From Paenibacillus profundus (GTDB lineage: Bacteria; Bacillota; Bacilli; Paenibacillales; Paenibacillaceae): DNA of 64,000 nt. A model generated the notes under the pieces. The model searched no databases, had not been told where the DNA came from, and saw only the letters and a program-made list of their open reading frames with translations. This document shows, piece after piece, positions 1 through 9,111 of the stretch. Numbering within the stretch: the first letter of the stretch is position 1; the number at the start of each line of letters is the position of its first letter. The stretch covers positions 313,223-377,222 of the forward strand of contig NZ_JAJNBZ010000002.1 of the NCBI RefSeq assembly GCF_021369635.1, in the 5' to 3' direction. The position numbers were made by a program, and so were the translations under genes.

Positions 1-231
1 CTGCACCGCTTCGATATGCCCTGTCGTTTGCGACTTCACTTGCTCATATGTCGGGTTCGGAACGTGTCCTCCCGTATAACCGGATATGACGCTGTGCACA
101 CCGTCCCATTGATCGAACGGCTTAACCATGCACCAGAAGCAGCCGCCAGCGAACGTCGCTGCCTCAATGCATGTCGATGGACCAGGCGCACGGTTCTCCT
201 CTGAAGTGTTCGTTGATTGTGAATAAGACAT
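1..231 (-). CDS. msrA: Peptide-methionine (S)-S-oxide reductase MsrA (5' part only)
   Basis: MsrA reduces methionine-S-sulfoxide in proteins and free methionine, using a thioredoxin-recycled cysteine. The 77 codons present run off the left edge of the window, so only the N-terminal part is seen. The hallmark GGCFWC motif with the catalytic cysteine lies at about residue 30, followed by a conserved SGYTGGH stretch; both are diagnostic of the family. The ATG at 231 is preceded by AAGGAGG at good spacing, which fixes the start. The first 20 or so residues are a polar lead-in. The gene is transcribed leftwards; its 3' end and any fused MsrB domain lie outside the window. Confidence 0.9.
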   Translation of the reverse strand, partial: MSYSQSTNTSEENRAPGPSTCIEAATFAGGCFWCMVKPFDQWDGVHSVISGYTGGHVPNPTYEQVKSQTTGHIEAVQ

Positions 232-324
232 CAGTGTTAGCCTCCTTGTTAGGAAAAATCATAGATTGTGTTATTAGTGTAACGCGAGCGGCAGTGGCTG
301 CCAAGAACTGTTGATGTTGATTTC

Positions 325-365
325 TCAAAATAAAGAGAACGGCCCTTTTCCGTCTGGAAGGGGCC
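325..365 (-). terminator. Terminator of the M42 aminopeptidase gene
   Basis: An imperfect GC-rich stem (GGCCCTTTTCC against GGAAGGGGCC) is followed on the minus strand by a T-rich tract. It lies about 75 bp after the stop of the minus-strand peptidase gene. Confidence 0.7.
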
Positions 366-439
366 GCGCTCTGTGTTCGATATTCGCTGTTTGAATCCCG
401 GCTGAGCGGGTTGAAAATATCCGTTAATTCATCTATTCG

Positions 440-1519
440 TTACGCACGTTCCACAATTGTGTTGTACGTCGTGCGGTCTGTGTGCTTCACAAGCTGAATA
501 AGCAATTCCTTCGCCGCATCTATGTCGTCCGTATGAACGATGGAAGCCGGAGTATGGATATAGCGTCCACATACTCCAATAACGGTGGAAGGCACGCCTT
601 TGTTGCTCAAATGAACTTGTCCCGCATCTGTTCCCCCTGGGGAAACGAAGTATTGATATGGAATCTTGTGTGTATCCGCAATATCCTGGATGAATTCCAC
701 CAGGCCGCGATGCGTAATCATCGTCGGGTCGTAAATGCGGAGCAATGCGCCTTTGCCAAGGTGGCCGAACGAGTTCGGATCGCCAGTCATATCGTTCGCT
801 GCGCTGCAATCAAGCGCGTAGAAAATGTCGGGCTGGATCAGGTTCGCCGCCGTGCGTGCTCCGCGCAAGCCGACCTCTTCCTGTACGGTCGCGCCGGCGA
901 ACAAGATGTTCGGCAGCTTAGCCTGCTCCCGGTGAAGTTCCTTCATCAGCTCAATCGCGAGGCCGACGCCATAGCGGTTATCCCATGCCTTGGCCATAAT
1001 TTTCTTCGGATTGAGCAGAGGGGTGAACGGGCAGACCGGAACGATTTGCTGTCCTGGACGGATGCCGGCTTGCTCCGCTTCTTCACGGCTGTCCGCACCT
1101 ACATCGATATACATATGCTTCGTGTCGACAGGCTTGTTCGCCGTTGCTTCATCAAGCAAATGCTTCGGAATCGAGCCTACGACACCCGGAATCGGGCCGT
1201 TCGGCGTAATGACTTCCACTTGCTGCGCGAGAACGACCTGCCCCCACCAGCCGCCGAGTGGTGTGAATTTCAGCATCCCGTTCGGTGTGATTTGGGTCGT
1301 CATGAAGCCGACTTCATCCAAATGGCCAGCCACCATGACGCGAGGGCCTTGCTCATCGCCACGCATAACGCCGAAGATGCTGCCGAGCGCATCATGGACG
1401 AATTCATCCGTATATTGGGACAGTTCTTGCTTTACTAAGGCACGAAGCTCTCGTTCAAAGCCGGGAGCGGAAGGGAACTCTGTTAAGGTGCGGAATAAAT
1501 CTAACGTTTCTTGCTGCAT
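440..1519 (-). CDS. M42 family metallo-aminopeptidase (YtoP/FrvX-like)
   Basis: Cytoplasmic dinuclear zinc (or cobalt) aminopeptidase of family M42, a group that forms large dodecameric shells trimming peptides; B. subtilis YtoP and YsdC are relatives. The 359-aa length is normal. The metal and catalytic residues are visible: GHLDE (H66, D68), AWDNR (D180), QEEVG (E214 catalytic, E215), D237 in a DCSA motif, and H322 near the C-terminus. The open frame extends 43 codons further upstream, but the ATG at 1519 follows AAAGGAGC at the right distance and matches family N-termini, so the upstream part is probably untranslated. It appears monocistronic with its own terminator. The exact peptide substrate cannot be read from the sequence. 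Confidence 0.92.
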   Translation of the reverse strand: MQQETLDLFRTLTEFPSAPGFERELRALVKQELSQYTDEFVHDALGSIFGVMRGDEQGPRVMVAGHLDEVGFMTTQITPNGMLKFTPLGGWWGQVVLAQQVEVITPNGPIPGVVGSIPKHLLDEATANKPVDTKHMYIDVGADSREEAEQAGIRPGQQIVPVCPFTPLLNPKKIMAKAWDNRYGVGLAIELMKELHREQAKLPNILFAGATVQEEVGLRGARTAANLIQPDIFYALDCSAANDMTGDPNSFGHLGKGALLRIYDPTMITHRGLVEFIQDIADTHKIPYQYFVSPGGTDAGQVHLSNKGVPSTVIGVCGRYIHTPASIVHTDDIDAAKELLIQLVKHTDRTTYNTIVERA

Positions 1520-2432
1520 TGAATGATGCTCCTTTCGTAATAAACGCATAATTATGTAACCTAAGTATGAACCGATCCAATTGAGGATGCAAGCCTTTGA
1601 AATGAGAAGGAGAAACCTGATTTTTATTTCAATTTCATGATGGTGCATGATGAGAACAAAAAAATAAGAGCTGGATATAAAGGAGGAACTTTATTGCATC
1701 ATGGGCAGGCTTAATTAGCAGCGTGTTTCTGATGACGCTCATCATTTCGACGATCTCGCTCGGGGTGGTCGTACCGACATTGAAGGACACGCATATCATG
1801 AAGATGAACATCTGGCAGATCATTTTGCTTGTCGCCGTCATTTTTGTCCGTTTAACCGGTAGTTGGAAAGCTCGATGTAAGGGTAGAGGTCATGCTTGGT
1901 GTTGGAACACAAGAAGGGTGACGAAATATATGCTGCAAAAGATGAAGTCATTCGTTGGTTGCTTTCATATGCTCATTATCCCAATCAATCAGGAACTGTG
2001 AATGCAGTCCTCTTGAGGGGATGGGCCCGGGCTGCGTGATTGGGATAGATCAGAGCCGGGGCTGCAGTGAAGCAGATGGCTCAAAAGATGAGCGTAGTGA
2101 AGTGATCGGCTAAGGTCGGGGTCCATTGTGAACCGTTCCGTCAGAGTGAGGAAGCCATATTGAAGCATCAAGATGTGCAGCAATGTCGAAAGCTATGCCG
2201 CTAAGCTTCGAATTAAGCTGTCGGCGGCCAATGCGCAAGTATAGGTGTTCGCGGTTACGCTGCCATTTTTATGTAAAGGGTGATTTCATCTGAATATTAC
2301 CCTGACTAAAGGGGAGAGTGCGCATAAGGGGGAGTTGGCCCTCCATCTCATCTCCTGAATTACGCGATTAGGAGCTTGCAGATACTATGCATAGACAAGG
2401 ATAACCGCCTGCCTCCAAACCTTCATTAACAA
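1520..2432. other. Gene-poor interval of about 0.9 kb
   Basis: Between the M42 peptidase and the pgcA terminator I see no intact gene. It holds the hydrophobic remnant listed separately at 1693-1860. Further right, GCCGC at 2197-2201 can pair with GCGGC at 2224-2228 around an inner AAGCTT/AAGCT stem. No T-tract follows it and I assign no function. Confidence 0.5.
1693..1860 (+). pseudogene. Possible decayed small membrane protein
   Basis: A perfect AAAGGAGG at 1678-1685 is followed 7 nt later by ATT rather than ATG. The frame from that ATT reads IASWAGLISSVFLMTL and continues as two hydrophobic segments (about residues 8-28 and 42-58) separated by a polar loop. The downstream part, rich in Arg, Cys and Trp, looks non-coding, so the true frame is probably lost near 1860. 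The likeliest reading is a small two-helix membrane protein whose start codon and C-terminus have mutated. Translation from ATT is possible but rare. I do not recognise a family. Confidence 0.3.
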
Positions 2433-2433
2433 A

Positions 2434-2476
2434 AAAGAGGCTGCCAACGTTACGAACATATGTCGGCAGCCTCTTT
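2434..2476 (-). terminator. Terminator of pgcA
   Basis: Perfect 12-bp stem AAAGAGGCTGCC/GGCAGCCTCTTT with a 19-nt loop. On the minus strand it is followed by TTTTTTGTT. It lies 12 bp beyond the pgcA stop. Confidence 0.9.
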
Positions 2477-2487
2477 GTGCAAGCAGA

Positions 2488-4206
2488 TTATTTCTGGGCT
2501 TCAATGAAGGCGTCGATATTGGACATGACGTCTTCGGTAACGCGCTGCAATCTTGCTTGCGCGTCTTCTCCGGATGTGCCTTTCACTGCGAAGTACATCT
2601 TAATCTTCGGCTCCGTTCCGGACGGACGCAGGCAGAACCAGCTTCCGTCTTCCAAGTGGAACTTGAGCACGTTCTCCTTCGGCAGATCATACAGACCTTG
2701 AGCGAAGTCTTCCGTGCGCACGATTCGGATGCCACCGGCCGTGTCTGGTGCTTGGACTCGCCAATTCTCCATAATGCCGCCGATAACGGCCACGCCTTCC
2801 ACACCTTTCAGCGTGCGTGTCTGCAAGCCTTCCAAGTAATACCCATGCTGGGCGTATAATTGTTGCAGCACTTCGTACAGCGTCTTGCCTTGTGCTTTAT
2901 AGTAAGCGCCCGCCTCGCTAATAAGCATGGCGGCGATGACCGCGTCCTTGTCGCGTGCATAATTGCCGGCCAGGTAGCCGTAGCTTTCTTCGTAACCGAA
3001 GATGAACGTATGCTCGCCGGTTTGATCGAACGCCGTCATTTTCTCCCCGATATATTTGAAGCCAGTCAGCGTATTTAATACGGTCATGCCGTATGATTTT
3101 GCAATGGACGCCCCAAGCTCGCTCGTTACGACCGTTTTGATAACCGCGCCGTTAACTGGCAGCGTGCCCTTCGTCTTCATTGCATCGAGCAAATAATGTA
3201 CCATAATGGCGCCAGCTTGGTTCCCGGTCAGGACGACATACTCGTCATTCGCGTTCTTCACGACGGTACCCATTCGGTCGGCATCCGGGTCTGTGCCCAT
3301 AATGATGTCAGCATCCCAAGCCTTCGCTTGTTCGATGGCAATGGTGAATGCTTCACGCTCCTCCGGATTCGGAGATTTCACAGTAGAGAAGTTCGGATCC
3401 GGCTGCTCCTGTTCCGGTACTACGCGCACCTGCTGGAACCCGATGCGCTCCAGCACACGCCGCACCGGCATGTTGCCTGTGCCATGCAGAGGAGTATAGA
3501 GGACGCGGAATTGATCGCTTGTCTTGCGCACTAGCTCTTCATTCTGGCTTACTTGCGCAACAGCCGATATGTACGCTTCATCCATGTCTTCACCCAGCCA
3601 TACGAGCATGCCTTGTGCTTCTGCTTCCTCGCGGCTTAACTTACGGATATCGGCGAACGAAGTCACGCCGCGAATCTCGGCAATGACACGGGCGGCAGTC
3701 TCAGGCGTAATCTGTCCGCCGTCATCGCCATACACCTTATAGCCGTTATATTCCGGCGGGTTGTGGCTGGCGGTAACGACAATGCCAGCGCTTGCTTGCA
3801 GCTGACGCACCGCGAACGACAGCTCCGGTGTCGGACGCAAGCTCTCGAATACATATGCCTTTACACCGTTTCCGGCCAGTACCAGTGCCGCCTCAAGCGC
3901 GAATTCTGGTGAGAAATGCCGGGAGTCATATGCAATGGCAGCTGATGGAGAAGCCGTTGTTTGCTTCAAGTATTGGGCAAGTCCCTGTGTCGCTTTGCCG
4001 ACCGTATAGACGTTCATGCGGTTGCTGCCCGCCCCGATTACGCCACGAAGCCCCCCTGTGCCGAATTCCAAGTCTTTATAGAAGCGATCCGTAATTTCGC
4101 GTTCCTCGCCGGCGATGCCTTGCAGTTCCGCTTTTGTCGTCTCGTCGATATGAGGATCGTGTAACCACGCGTCGTAATTTTGTTGCGCACGAAGTGCAGT
4201 ATCCAT
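2488..4206 (-). CDS. pgcA: Phospho-sugar mutase, phosphoglucomutase PgcA
   Basis: Alpha-D-phosphohexomutase that interconverts glucose-6-phosphate and glucose-1-phosphate, supplying UDP-glucose for glycolipids and wall polymers. All four signatures of the superfamily are present: the phosphoserine loop TASHNP (S147), the Mg-binding loop DPDADR (306-311), a sugar-specificity loop GYEESYG (about 400) and the C-terminal phosphate loop RPSGTEPK (about 535). The 572-aa length matches B. subtilis PgcA and the PGM2-like subgroup rather than the shorter GlmM. The start at 4206 follows AAGGAGG with 10-nt spacing. It stands alone with a strong terminator. Confidence 0.94.
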   Translation of the reverse strand: MDTALRAQQNYDAWLHDPHIDETTKAELQGIAGEEREITDRFYKDLEFGTGGLRGVIGAGSNRMNVYTVGKATQGLAQYLKQTTASPSAAIAYDSRHFSPEFALEAALVLAGNGVKAYVFESLRPTPELSFAVRQLQASAGIVVTASHNPPEYNGYKVYGDDGGQITPETAARVIAEIRGVTSFADIRKLSREEAEAQGMLVWLGEDMDEAYISAVAQVSQNEELVRKTSDQFRVLYTPLHGTGNMPVRRVLERIGFQQVRVVPEQEQPDPNFSTVKSPNPEEREAFTIAIEQAKAWDADIIMGTDPDADRMGTVVKNANDEYVVLTGNQAGAIMVHYLLDAMKTKGTLPVNGAVIKTVVTSELGASIAKSYGMTVLNTLTGFKYIGEKMTAFDQTGEHTFIFGYEESYGYLAGNYARDKDAVIAAMLISEAGAYYKAQGKTLYEVLQQLYAQHGYYLEGLQTRTLKGVEGVAVIGGIMENWRVQAPDTAGGIRIVRTEDFAQGLYDLPKENVLKFHLEDGSWFCLRPSGTEPKIKMYFAVKGTSGEDAQARLQRVTEDVMSNIDAFIEAQK

Positions 4207-4429
4207 TCGTTGATTGCCTCCTTCAATTCATCTTACTGTGCATTGATCTATTGTACTGGAATTTGCAGCATTCTGCATGTGAAAAATCATGCACTAATTC
4301 TATCGTACGCAGTCGGGGTACGGCTATATGACTGCATGTATGATGTGCAAAAAAGAAATAGACCACTCGCTTGCAGATGGAAAGATCTGCAGACAGGTGG
4401 ACTATGTGGTAAGCAGAATGCAGTTCACG

Positions 4430-5149
4430 TTACGACAAATCGATGAGCATGATATGAGAGTCTTGCTCGAATTGCAGCTTAAGCGAATGAGCGTTCCGAA
4501 TGCGGGCGTCATCGCGGCGATGAAGTGTCATGCCGTCATCGAATCGGACTTCTCCCTCGATGATGAACAAGTATAGAGAACGGCCGGGCTTCGTGTCGTA
4601 GGCAAGCTCCTGGCCTGCCGCGAATTGTCCTAGCTGCAGCGTTACATCCTGATGAATTCGTGCAGTTCCGAGTTCGTCCGCGCGATTAGACACGACCGGA
4701 ACTAGTCGATTCTGTATCGATTCCATGCCATAGGTGAACGTCTCATAGGATGGCTGAAGTCCCATCTTTTCCGGCAGAAACCACAACTGCATCAACTGCA
4801 GCGATTCGGTGTCCGAAGCATTGAATTCGCCGTGATAAATGCCGGTGCCGGCACTCATGCGCTGGATTTGGCCCGGTACGATGATTTCCCGATTACCTGT
4901 TGTATCCCGATGTTCCAGTTGGCCTTTCAACACGACGGTAACAATTTCCATATCCCGGTGCGGATGAAGATCGAAGCCAGTTCCCGGGGCAATGTTATCA
5001 TCATTCAATACCCGTAACGCGCTGAACTGTATATTATTTGGATCATAGTAATCGGCAAAAGAAAAGCTGAAGTGTGTCTTTAACCATCCATGGTCATTGT
5101 GATAGCGTTCATTCGCCCGTCGAATCGAGCGATCCATTGTTTCATTCAT
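4430..5149 (-). CDS. Pirin family protein (YhhW/YhaK-type)
   Basis: Bicupin protein of the pirin family, 239 aa as usual. The N-terminal cupin carries the metal site FDLHPHRDME and a later H/E pair near YHGEF; bacterial members such as E. coli YhhW act on quercetin as 2,3-dioxygenases, and others are redox-linked. It lies 62 bp downstream of the DoxX gene on the same strand and has no obvious promoter of its own, so the two are probably one transcript under the MhqR-like operator at 5666-5683. That context suggests a role against quinone or phenolic electrophiles rather than transcriptional co-regulation. Its actual substrate is unknown. Confidence 0.85.
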   Translation of the reverse strand: MNETMDRSIRRANERYHNDHGWLKTHFSFSFADYYDPNNIQFSALRVLNDDNIAPGTGFDLHPHRDMEIVTVVLKGQLEHRDTTGNREIIVPGQIQRMSAGTGIYHGEFNASDTESLQLMQLWFLPEKMGLQPSYETFTYGMESIQNRLVPVVSNRADELGTARIHQDVTLQLGQFAAGQELAYDTKPGRSLYLFIIEGEVRFDDGMTLHRRDDARIRNAHSLKLQFEQDSHIMLIDLS

Positions 5150-5211
5150 AACGATGCCTCCTGAAAATTATAGAGTTTCCGAGTTGGGAACGGTTCATCC
5201 GCTATTCCCAA

Positions 5212-5619
5212 TCACCCTTGCAGCAAAGCATCTAAAGAAATAGAACCTGCCCCGATTAAAGCGACTCCTATGGCCGTTACAGTGAGGATGACATTGTATT
5301 CAATCCCGTTCTGAGTGACCCAGTAGCCATTGGCCCCATGAACTTTCACAATCGCAACCAACATCGTGCCGACGATAAGCGCGGCGCCGACCCATGTAAA
5401 TAACCCGAGACCGAACAGAAGGCCGCCAATCAATTCAGTCATTCCGGCCAGCAGCGCCATTGCGACACCCGGCCGCATTCCGATGGATTCGAACCAACCG
5501 CCAGTGCCTTTTACACCGTAACCGCCGAACCAGCCGAACAATTTCTGCGCGCCGTGCCCCATCATCGTTACTCCGATAATAACTCGTATAAGCAATAAAC
5601 CGTAATCTGCCAACATCAT
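5212..5619 (-). CDS. DoxX family membrane protein
   Basis: A 135-aa integral membrane protein of the DoxX/DoxD superfamily with four predicted helices and the family's typical GHGAQKLFGWFGG motif after helix 1. Relatives in B. subtilis (CatD, MhqP) belong to operons induced by quinones and catechols, and others are tied to thiol or redox stress at the membrane. The ATG at 5619 follows GAGGAGG by 6 nt; a second in-frame ATG is adjacent. A frame-extending TTG lies within the ribosome binding site and is not a start. It is the first gene of the DoxX-pirin unit; the MhqR-type palindrome lies 47 bp upstream. Confidence 0.88.
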   Translation of the reverse strand: MMLADYGLLLIRVIIGVTMMGHGAQKLFGWFGGYGVKGTGGWFESIGMRPGVAMALLAGMTELIGGLLFGLGLFTWVGAALIVGTMLVAIVKVHGANGYWVTQNGIEYNVILTVTAIGVALIGAGSISLDALLQG

Positions 5620-5665
5620 TATGTTCCTCCTCAAATTGTATCAAACAAAGTTTGTTTAAATAAAG

Positions 5666-5683
5666 ATTCTTGAATTCGAGATA
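5666..5683 (-). promoter_or_regulatory. MhqR-type operator upstream of doxX
   Basis: On the minus strand the 18-mer reads TATCTCGAATTCAAGAAT, close to the palindromic MhqR box of B. subtilis as I recall it (TATCTCGAATTCGAGATA); 15 of 18 positions agree. A second site of the same type lies before the MarR gene. A shorter palindrome, AAACAAAGTTTGTTT at 5645-5659, sits between this box and the start codon. Confidence 0.65.
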
Positions 5684-5719
5684 TTGTGCCTAATAAGAGC
5701 CCTCTGTGAAAAAGAAGGG

Positions 5720-6184
5720 CTACTCAGGAGAGGTTGCGCTCTGACCCAGCGTCTTCAGAAGCTCAATTAACTGCTGCTTCTCGTCTGCCGTCAATCCCCT
5801 CATGGATTCATGAATGGCTGCTGCATGCTTTGGAAAAATGGCTGTCATGACACGTTCGCCTTCTTCCGTTAATTCCGCATAGATGACCCGGCGATCTTGT
5901 TCGCAAGGACGTCGCTTGATATATCCTTTGTTCACAAGCTTATCAACTACGTAAGTCATCGTCCCGCTAGCTAAGAGCACTTTGCCGCCAATTTGTTGAA
6001 TGGGGGTGGAGCCTTTATGATACAGCATTTCCATCACTGCGAATTCTGACGGATTAAGCTGATAATGCTTCATGTCATGCTGCGCATAATCCATTAGCGT
6101 CTTCGAAGCTCGCGAGAGCACGACGAACAATTTAAGGGATTGCTGCACATCGGCATCCATCAATTCCAATCGATTCTCATGCAT
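5720..6184 (-). CDS. mhqR: MarR family repressor, MhqR-like
   Basis: A 154-aa winged-helix dimeric repressor. The central part (HKGSTPIQQIGGKVLLASG, about residues 76-94) and the wing with DRRV resemble B. subtilis MhqR, which represses quinone-detoxifying dioxygenases, nitroreductases and a DoxX protein and is released by quinones and diamide. It lies 100 bp upstream of the doxX start on the same strand, and both genes have an MhqR-like palindrome in front. One cysteine is visible (in RRPCEQDRR), a possible redox switch by inference only. The start at 6184 is an ATG after an AAAGGTGG-like site. Autoregulation and control of doxX-pirin are the expected outcome. Confidence 0.75.
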   Translation of the reverse strand: MHENRLELMDADVQQSLKLFVVLSRASKTLMDYAQHDMKHYQLNPSEFAVMEMLYHKGSTPIQQIGGKVLLASGTMTYVVDKLVNKGYIKRRPCEQDRRVIYAELTEEGERVMTAIFPKHAAAIHESMRGLTADEKQQLIELLKTLGQSATSPE

Positions 6185-6233
6185 GGTTATTCACCACCTT
6201 TATACTTGCTCTTGCTAATGTCTCGAATAATAA

Positions 6234-6251
6234 TATCTTGAATACGAGATT
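6234..6251 (-). promoter_or_regulatory. MhqR-type operator upstream of the MarR gene
   Basis: TATCTTGAATACGAGATT is an imperfect palindrome centred at 6242/6243 with the TCT(T/C)GAAT...CGAGA core of the site before doxX. A partial extra half site (TCTCGAAT) lies at 6221-6228. It sits 50 bp upstream of the MarR start, as expected for autoregulation. It also lies upstream of the germination operon on the other strand. Confidence 0.6.
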
Positions 6252-6327
6252 AATTTATCATATGACGCTCAAGCTGTCAACTTATAATTTGCGGATATTT
6301 ATGGAACCCTATCATGGAAATGAAAGG

Positions 6328-7881
6328 ATGACAAGGAAAGGCGTGATCATTGTGCCATCGGCAATGCCGTTGCAAGAGGCTTCGGATGCGAATATGGTCT
6401 GGTCCTCTGAAGGGAAAGAAAATGTAAAAAATTTAGAAAATATATTTCATCATTGTTCGGATATTGTGTTCTTTTCCTTTTCATTTCAGGGCGGACAACA
6501 GGCTTCTTTAATATATGTCGACGGTATGGTGGACAATTTACAGATTGACGAGCATGTCATCGAGCCGCTCGTTACTCGTTATGAGCAAGATTCGGAGGAG
6601 GACGGGGTCACGGTCGAGAGTGTCCGGCGAACGTTGACGGCGGTGAAGGTGAAGACCCATACGACTATGCAGGAAGTAGTCGAGCTGATGCTGTCTGGCA
6701 TGACGATCCTTATTCCGCATCAGAGCGACACTGCTTTCTCAATCGAAGCGATCCAGTTCGACAAGCGCAGCGTGACAGAACCGGATGCGGAATCCGTCGT
6801 CCGGGGGCCGCGGGATGGCTTCGTCGAGACGATGCAGTCGAATACGAGTCTGCTGCGTCGCCGCATCCGTTCTCCGAAGCTTAAGATACAACCGATTAAA
6901 CGGGGGAAACTGACCCATACAACGATCAATCTTGTATATATGGAAGGCTTGGCGAGCGAGCAATTGCTGGAAGAAGTAAAGCGGCGTCTGGATAACATCA
7001 CGCTGGAGAGCATCTTGGACAGCGGGTATGTAGAACAATGTCTGGAGGACAATCCGTATTCTCCTTTCCCGCAGCTCCTGACGACTGAGCGTCCGGATGT
7101 TGCTTCGTCTCACTTGCTGGAAGGAAGAGTCGTCATTCTGGTGGATGGATCCCCGGTTGCGCTTATCGCTCCGGCCTTGTGGGTGTCCTTCCTGCAGTCT
7201 CCTGAGGATTATTACGAGCGCCACTTCTTTGGGACGATTGTCCGATGGTTGAGATACGCTAGTATATTTGTGGCTCTTCTCGGTCCTTCTATATATGTGG
7301 CCGTCATCTCTTATCATCAGGAAATGATTCCGACTGCTCTCATCCTGACGATGGCAAAGGCGCGAGCCCAAGTGCCGTTTCCCGCATTGGTGGAAGCGCT
7401 GCTGATGGAACTGATGTTCGAAGCGCTGCGTGAGGCCGGGGCCAGATTGCCGAAGCAGGTCGGCTCTGCGGTAAGCATCGTGGGCGCGCTCGTCATTGGT
7501 CAAGCCGCGATATCGGCTGGACTCGTATCCGCTCCGATGGTCATGGTCGTGGCGATTACGGGTGTCGCTTCCTTTATTGTGCCGCACTACAACTTAGGCA
7601 TCTCCGTGCGGCTTCTTCGGTTCCCGATTATACTGCTGTCGGGATTTCTCGGTCTCATCGGAACGATGATGGGCTTCATTTTGCTCGTGACGCATTTGCT
7701 GACGTTGAAATCGTTCGGCGTGCCTTACTTAACCGGCGTCGCTCCGTTTAGATCTTCCATGATGAAGGACATCTTGATTCGGCAACCGGTATGGGTGGAG
7801 AACATGACCAAAGAAACCGATCAGATGCAAAACGCAGAGCAATCATCAGACAAAGCAAATCAAGGGAATGGATTGGGCTGA
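6328..7881 (+). CDS. Spore germination receptor A subunit (GerAA/GerKA family)
   Basis: A subunit of a nutrient germinant receptor in the spore inner membrane. The N-terminal half is the soluble domain (features such as SDIVFFSFSFQGGQQ and a YVDGMVD strand), followed by a conserved middle (RSPKLKIQPIKRGKLT, ILVDGSPVALIAPALW) and about five membrane helices from roughly residue 310 onward; the last 30 residues are polar. Several starts are possible: ATG 6301, ATG 6328 with a GGAA site 9 nt upstream, or GTG 6352 after AGGAAAGG; I use 6328. The further upstream TTG at 6238 lies in the MhqR box and is unlikely. It is the first gene of the A-C-D-B-B operon. The germinant cannot be predicted. Confidence 0.88.
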   Translation: MTRKGVIIVPSAMPLQEASDANMVWSSEGKENVKNLENIFHHCSDIVFFSFSFQGGQQASLIYVDGMVDNLQIDEHVIEPLVTRYEQDSEEDGVTVESVRRTLTAVKVKTHTTMQEVVELMLSGMTILIPHQSDTAFSIEAIQFDKRSVTEPDAESVVRGPRDGFVETMQSNTSLLRRRIRSPKLKIQPIKRGKLTHTTINLVYMEGLASEQLLEEVKRRLDNITLESILDSGYVEQCLEDNPYSPFPQLLTTERPDVASSHLLEGRVVILVDGSPVALIAPALWVSFLQSPEDYYERHFFGTIVRWLRYASIFVALLGPSIYVAVISYHQEMIPTALILTMAKARAQVPFPALVEALLMELMFEALREAGARLPKQVGSAVSIVGALVIGQAAISAGLVSAPMVMVVAITGVASFIVPHYNLGISVRLLRFPIILLSGFLGLIGTMMGFILLVTHLLTLKSFGVPYLTGVAPFRSSMMKDILIRQPVWVENMTKETDQMQNAEQSSDKANQGNGLG

Positions 7882-7902
7882 ACCTGTAATGGAGGGGGTT
7901 GC

Positions 7903-9111
7903 ATGATGCGTAAAGCGATTCGTGTGCCGTGCCGGTGCATGGTGTCATTCGGTATCGCGATGCTGCTGCTAACGACGCTTACCGGTTGCTGGGATCGCAC
8001 CGAGCTGGAGCAGCTGTCTATTATTTTGGCTGCCGGTCTCGATTCGGACGGAAACGGCGGCGTGAAAATGACGCTCCAGGTATTCGTGCCGAAGGAAGGC
8101 GGAGGTGGCGGACAGCAGTCCGGCAGCGAGCCGAAAAAGGGCGGTGAAGGCGGGGGACAGACAACGGTTTTTTCTGCATCGGGACCTACTTTGGGTCACG
8201 TGTTGTTCGAATTGCAAAATAAAATGCCGCGCTATATCTTTTGGGGACATGCGGAAGTGTACGTCGTTAGCAAAGACTTGGCATCCAAGGGGGTGTTGGA
8301 GCACTTCGATTTCTTCCAGCGATTCCAGAGTCCGCGCGAACGTGCGCTTATCTTCGTCGCCGACGGTCAGGCGAGCGAATTCCTCCAATCACTGCCGCAG
8401 CTGCAAAACAACGTGGCCGAGCTGTTCGAGGATTTGGGGAAATCACGTGCCGTCTGGAAGATCAGCTTGCTGGAAATGGTCAAAATGCTGAGCGGAGATT
8501 CAGGAACGGCTTATGCGCCATTTGTTGAATGGAGCAGCAGCGAGCTTGGGGTCCAGATCCCTTCCGTGAAGAAGCTGGCCATCATTAAAAAAGACCGTTA
8601 CATCGGCGGAATGGCTGGAAATGATATGCTGGGGATTATGCTGCTGCGCGGTGAAAAACGGCTGAATGTCTCGTATTGCGAGGAAGGAGAGACCCCTCAG
8701 GATTGTTTGACGCTGCGCCTCAGGCAGAACCAGATCGATATCGAACCGCATTGGGACGGACGCAGGCTGACGATGCGCGTCAAAGTATTTCCGTACATGG
8801 ACGCCATACAGAATAACAGTCGGTTTGACGTATCCAACGCTAAAGAGACGCATCAGGCACAGCTCAAGACCAACCAGAAGATTAAGCGCATCATCGAGCA
8901 TTCCATTAAGATTTCGCAGGAACAATGGCAGGCGGATGTGTTCGGCTTCGCAAAAGATGTCCACCGTAAATATGCGAAGGAGTGGAACCGGACGATAAAG
9001 CAGAATTGGGAACGAATCTATAAGGATATGGATACGGAGATTACTGTGGAGTCGCTTATCGTCCACCCAGGGAGCATTAGGGAAAAGTTAAAAAAGATAG
9101 GTGAGCGCTAA
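7903..9111 (+). CDS. Spore germination receptor C subunit, Ger(x)C family lipoprotein
   Basis: A 402-aa lipoprotein subunit of the germinant receptor. The signal peptide ends in the typical GerC lipobox LTGCWDR (cysteine at about residue 29), and the family's ELEQLSIILAAGLD strand follows. Gly-rich linkers (residues about 66-90, GGGGG and KGGEGGG) interrupt domain 1, an insertion longer than usual. Domains 2 and 3 follow, with the conserved end TVESLIVHPGSI. It starts 21 bp after the A subunit behind GGAGGGGG. The C subunit is anchored on the outer face of the inner spore membrane and is needed for receptor function. Confidence 0.9.
   Translation: MMRKAIRVPCRCMVSFGIAMLLLTTLTGCWDRTELEQLSIILAAGLDSDGNGGVKMTLQVFVPKEGGGGGQQSGSEPKKGGEGGGQTTVFSASGPTLGHVLFELQNKMPRYIFWGHAEVYVVSKDLASKGVLEHFDFFQRFQSPRERALIFVADGQASEFLQSLPQLQNNVAELFEDLGKSRAVWKISLLEMVKMLSGDSGTAYAPFVEWSSSELGVQIPSVKKLAIIKKDRYIGGMAGNDMLGIMLLRGEKRLNVSYCEEGETPQDCLTLRLRQNQIDIEPHWDGRRLTMRVKVFPYMDAIQNNSRFDVSNAKETHQAQLKTNQKIKRIIEHSIKISQEQWQADVFGFAKDVHRKYAKEWNRTIKQNWERIYKDMDTEITVESLIVHPGSIREKLKKIGER

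Noticed and set aside
482..1438. Plus-strand open frame of 318 codons
   Set aside because: Exactly opposite the M42 aminopeptidase, whose active-site residues are all present.
4328..4576. Small Cys-rich frame starting MTACMMCKKEID
   Set aside because: A CxxC is visible at the start, but most of the frame overlaps the pirin gene antisense and no ribosome binding site precedes it.
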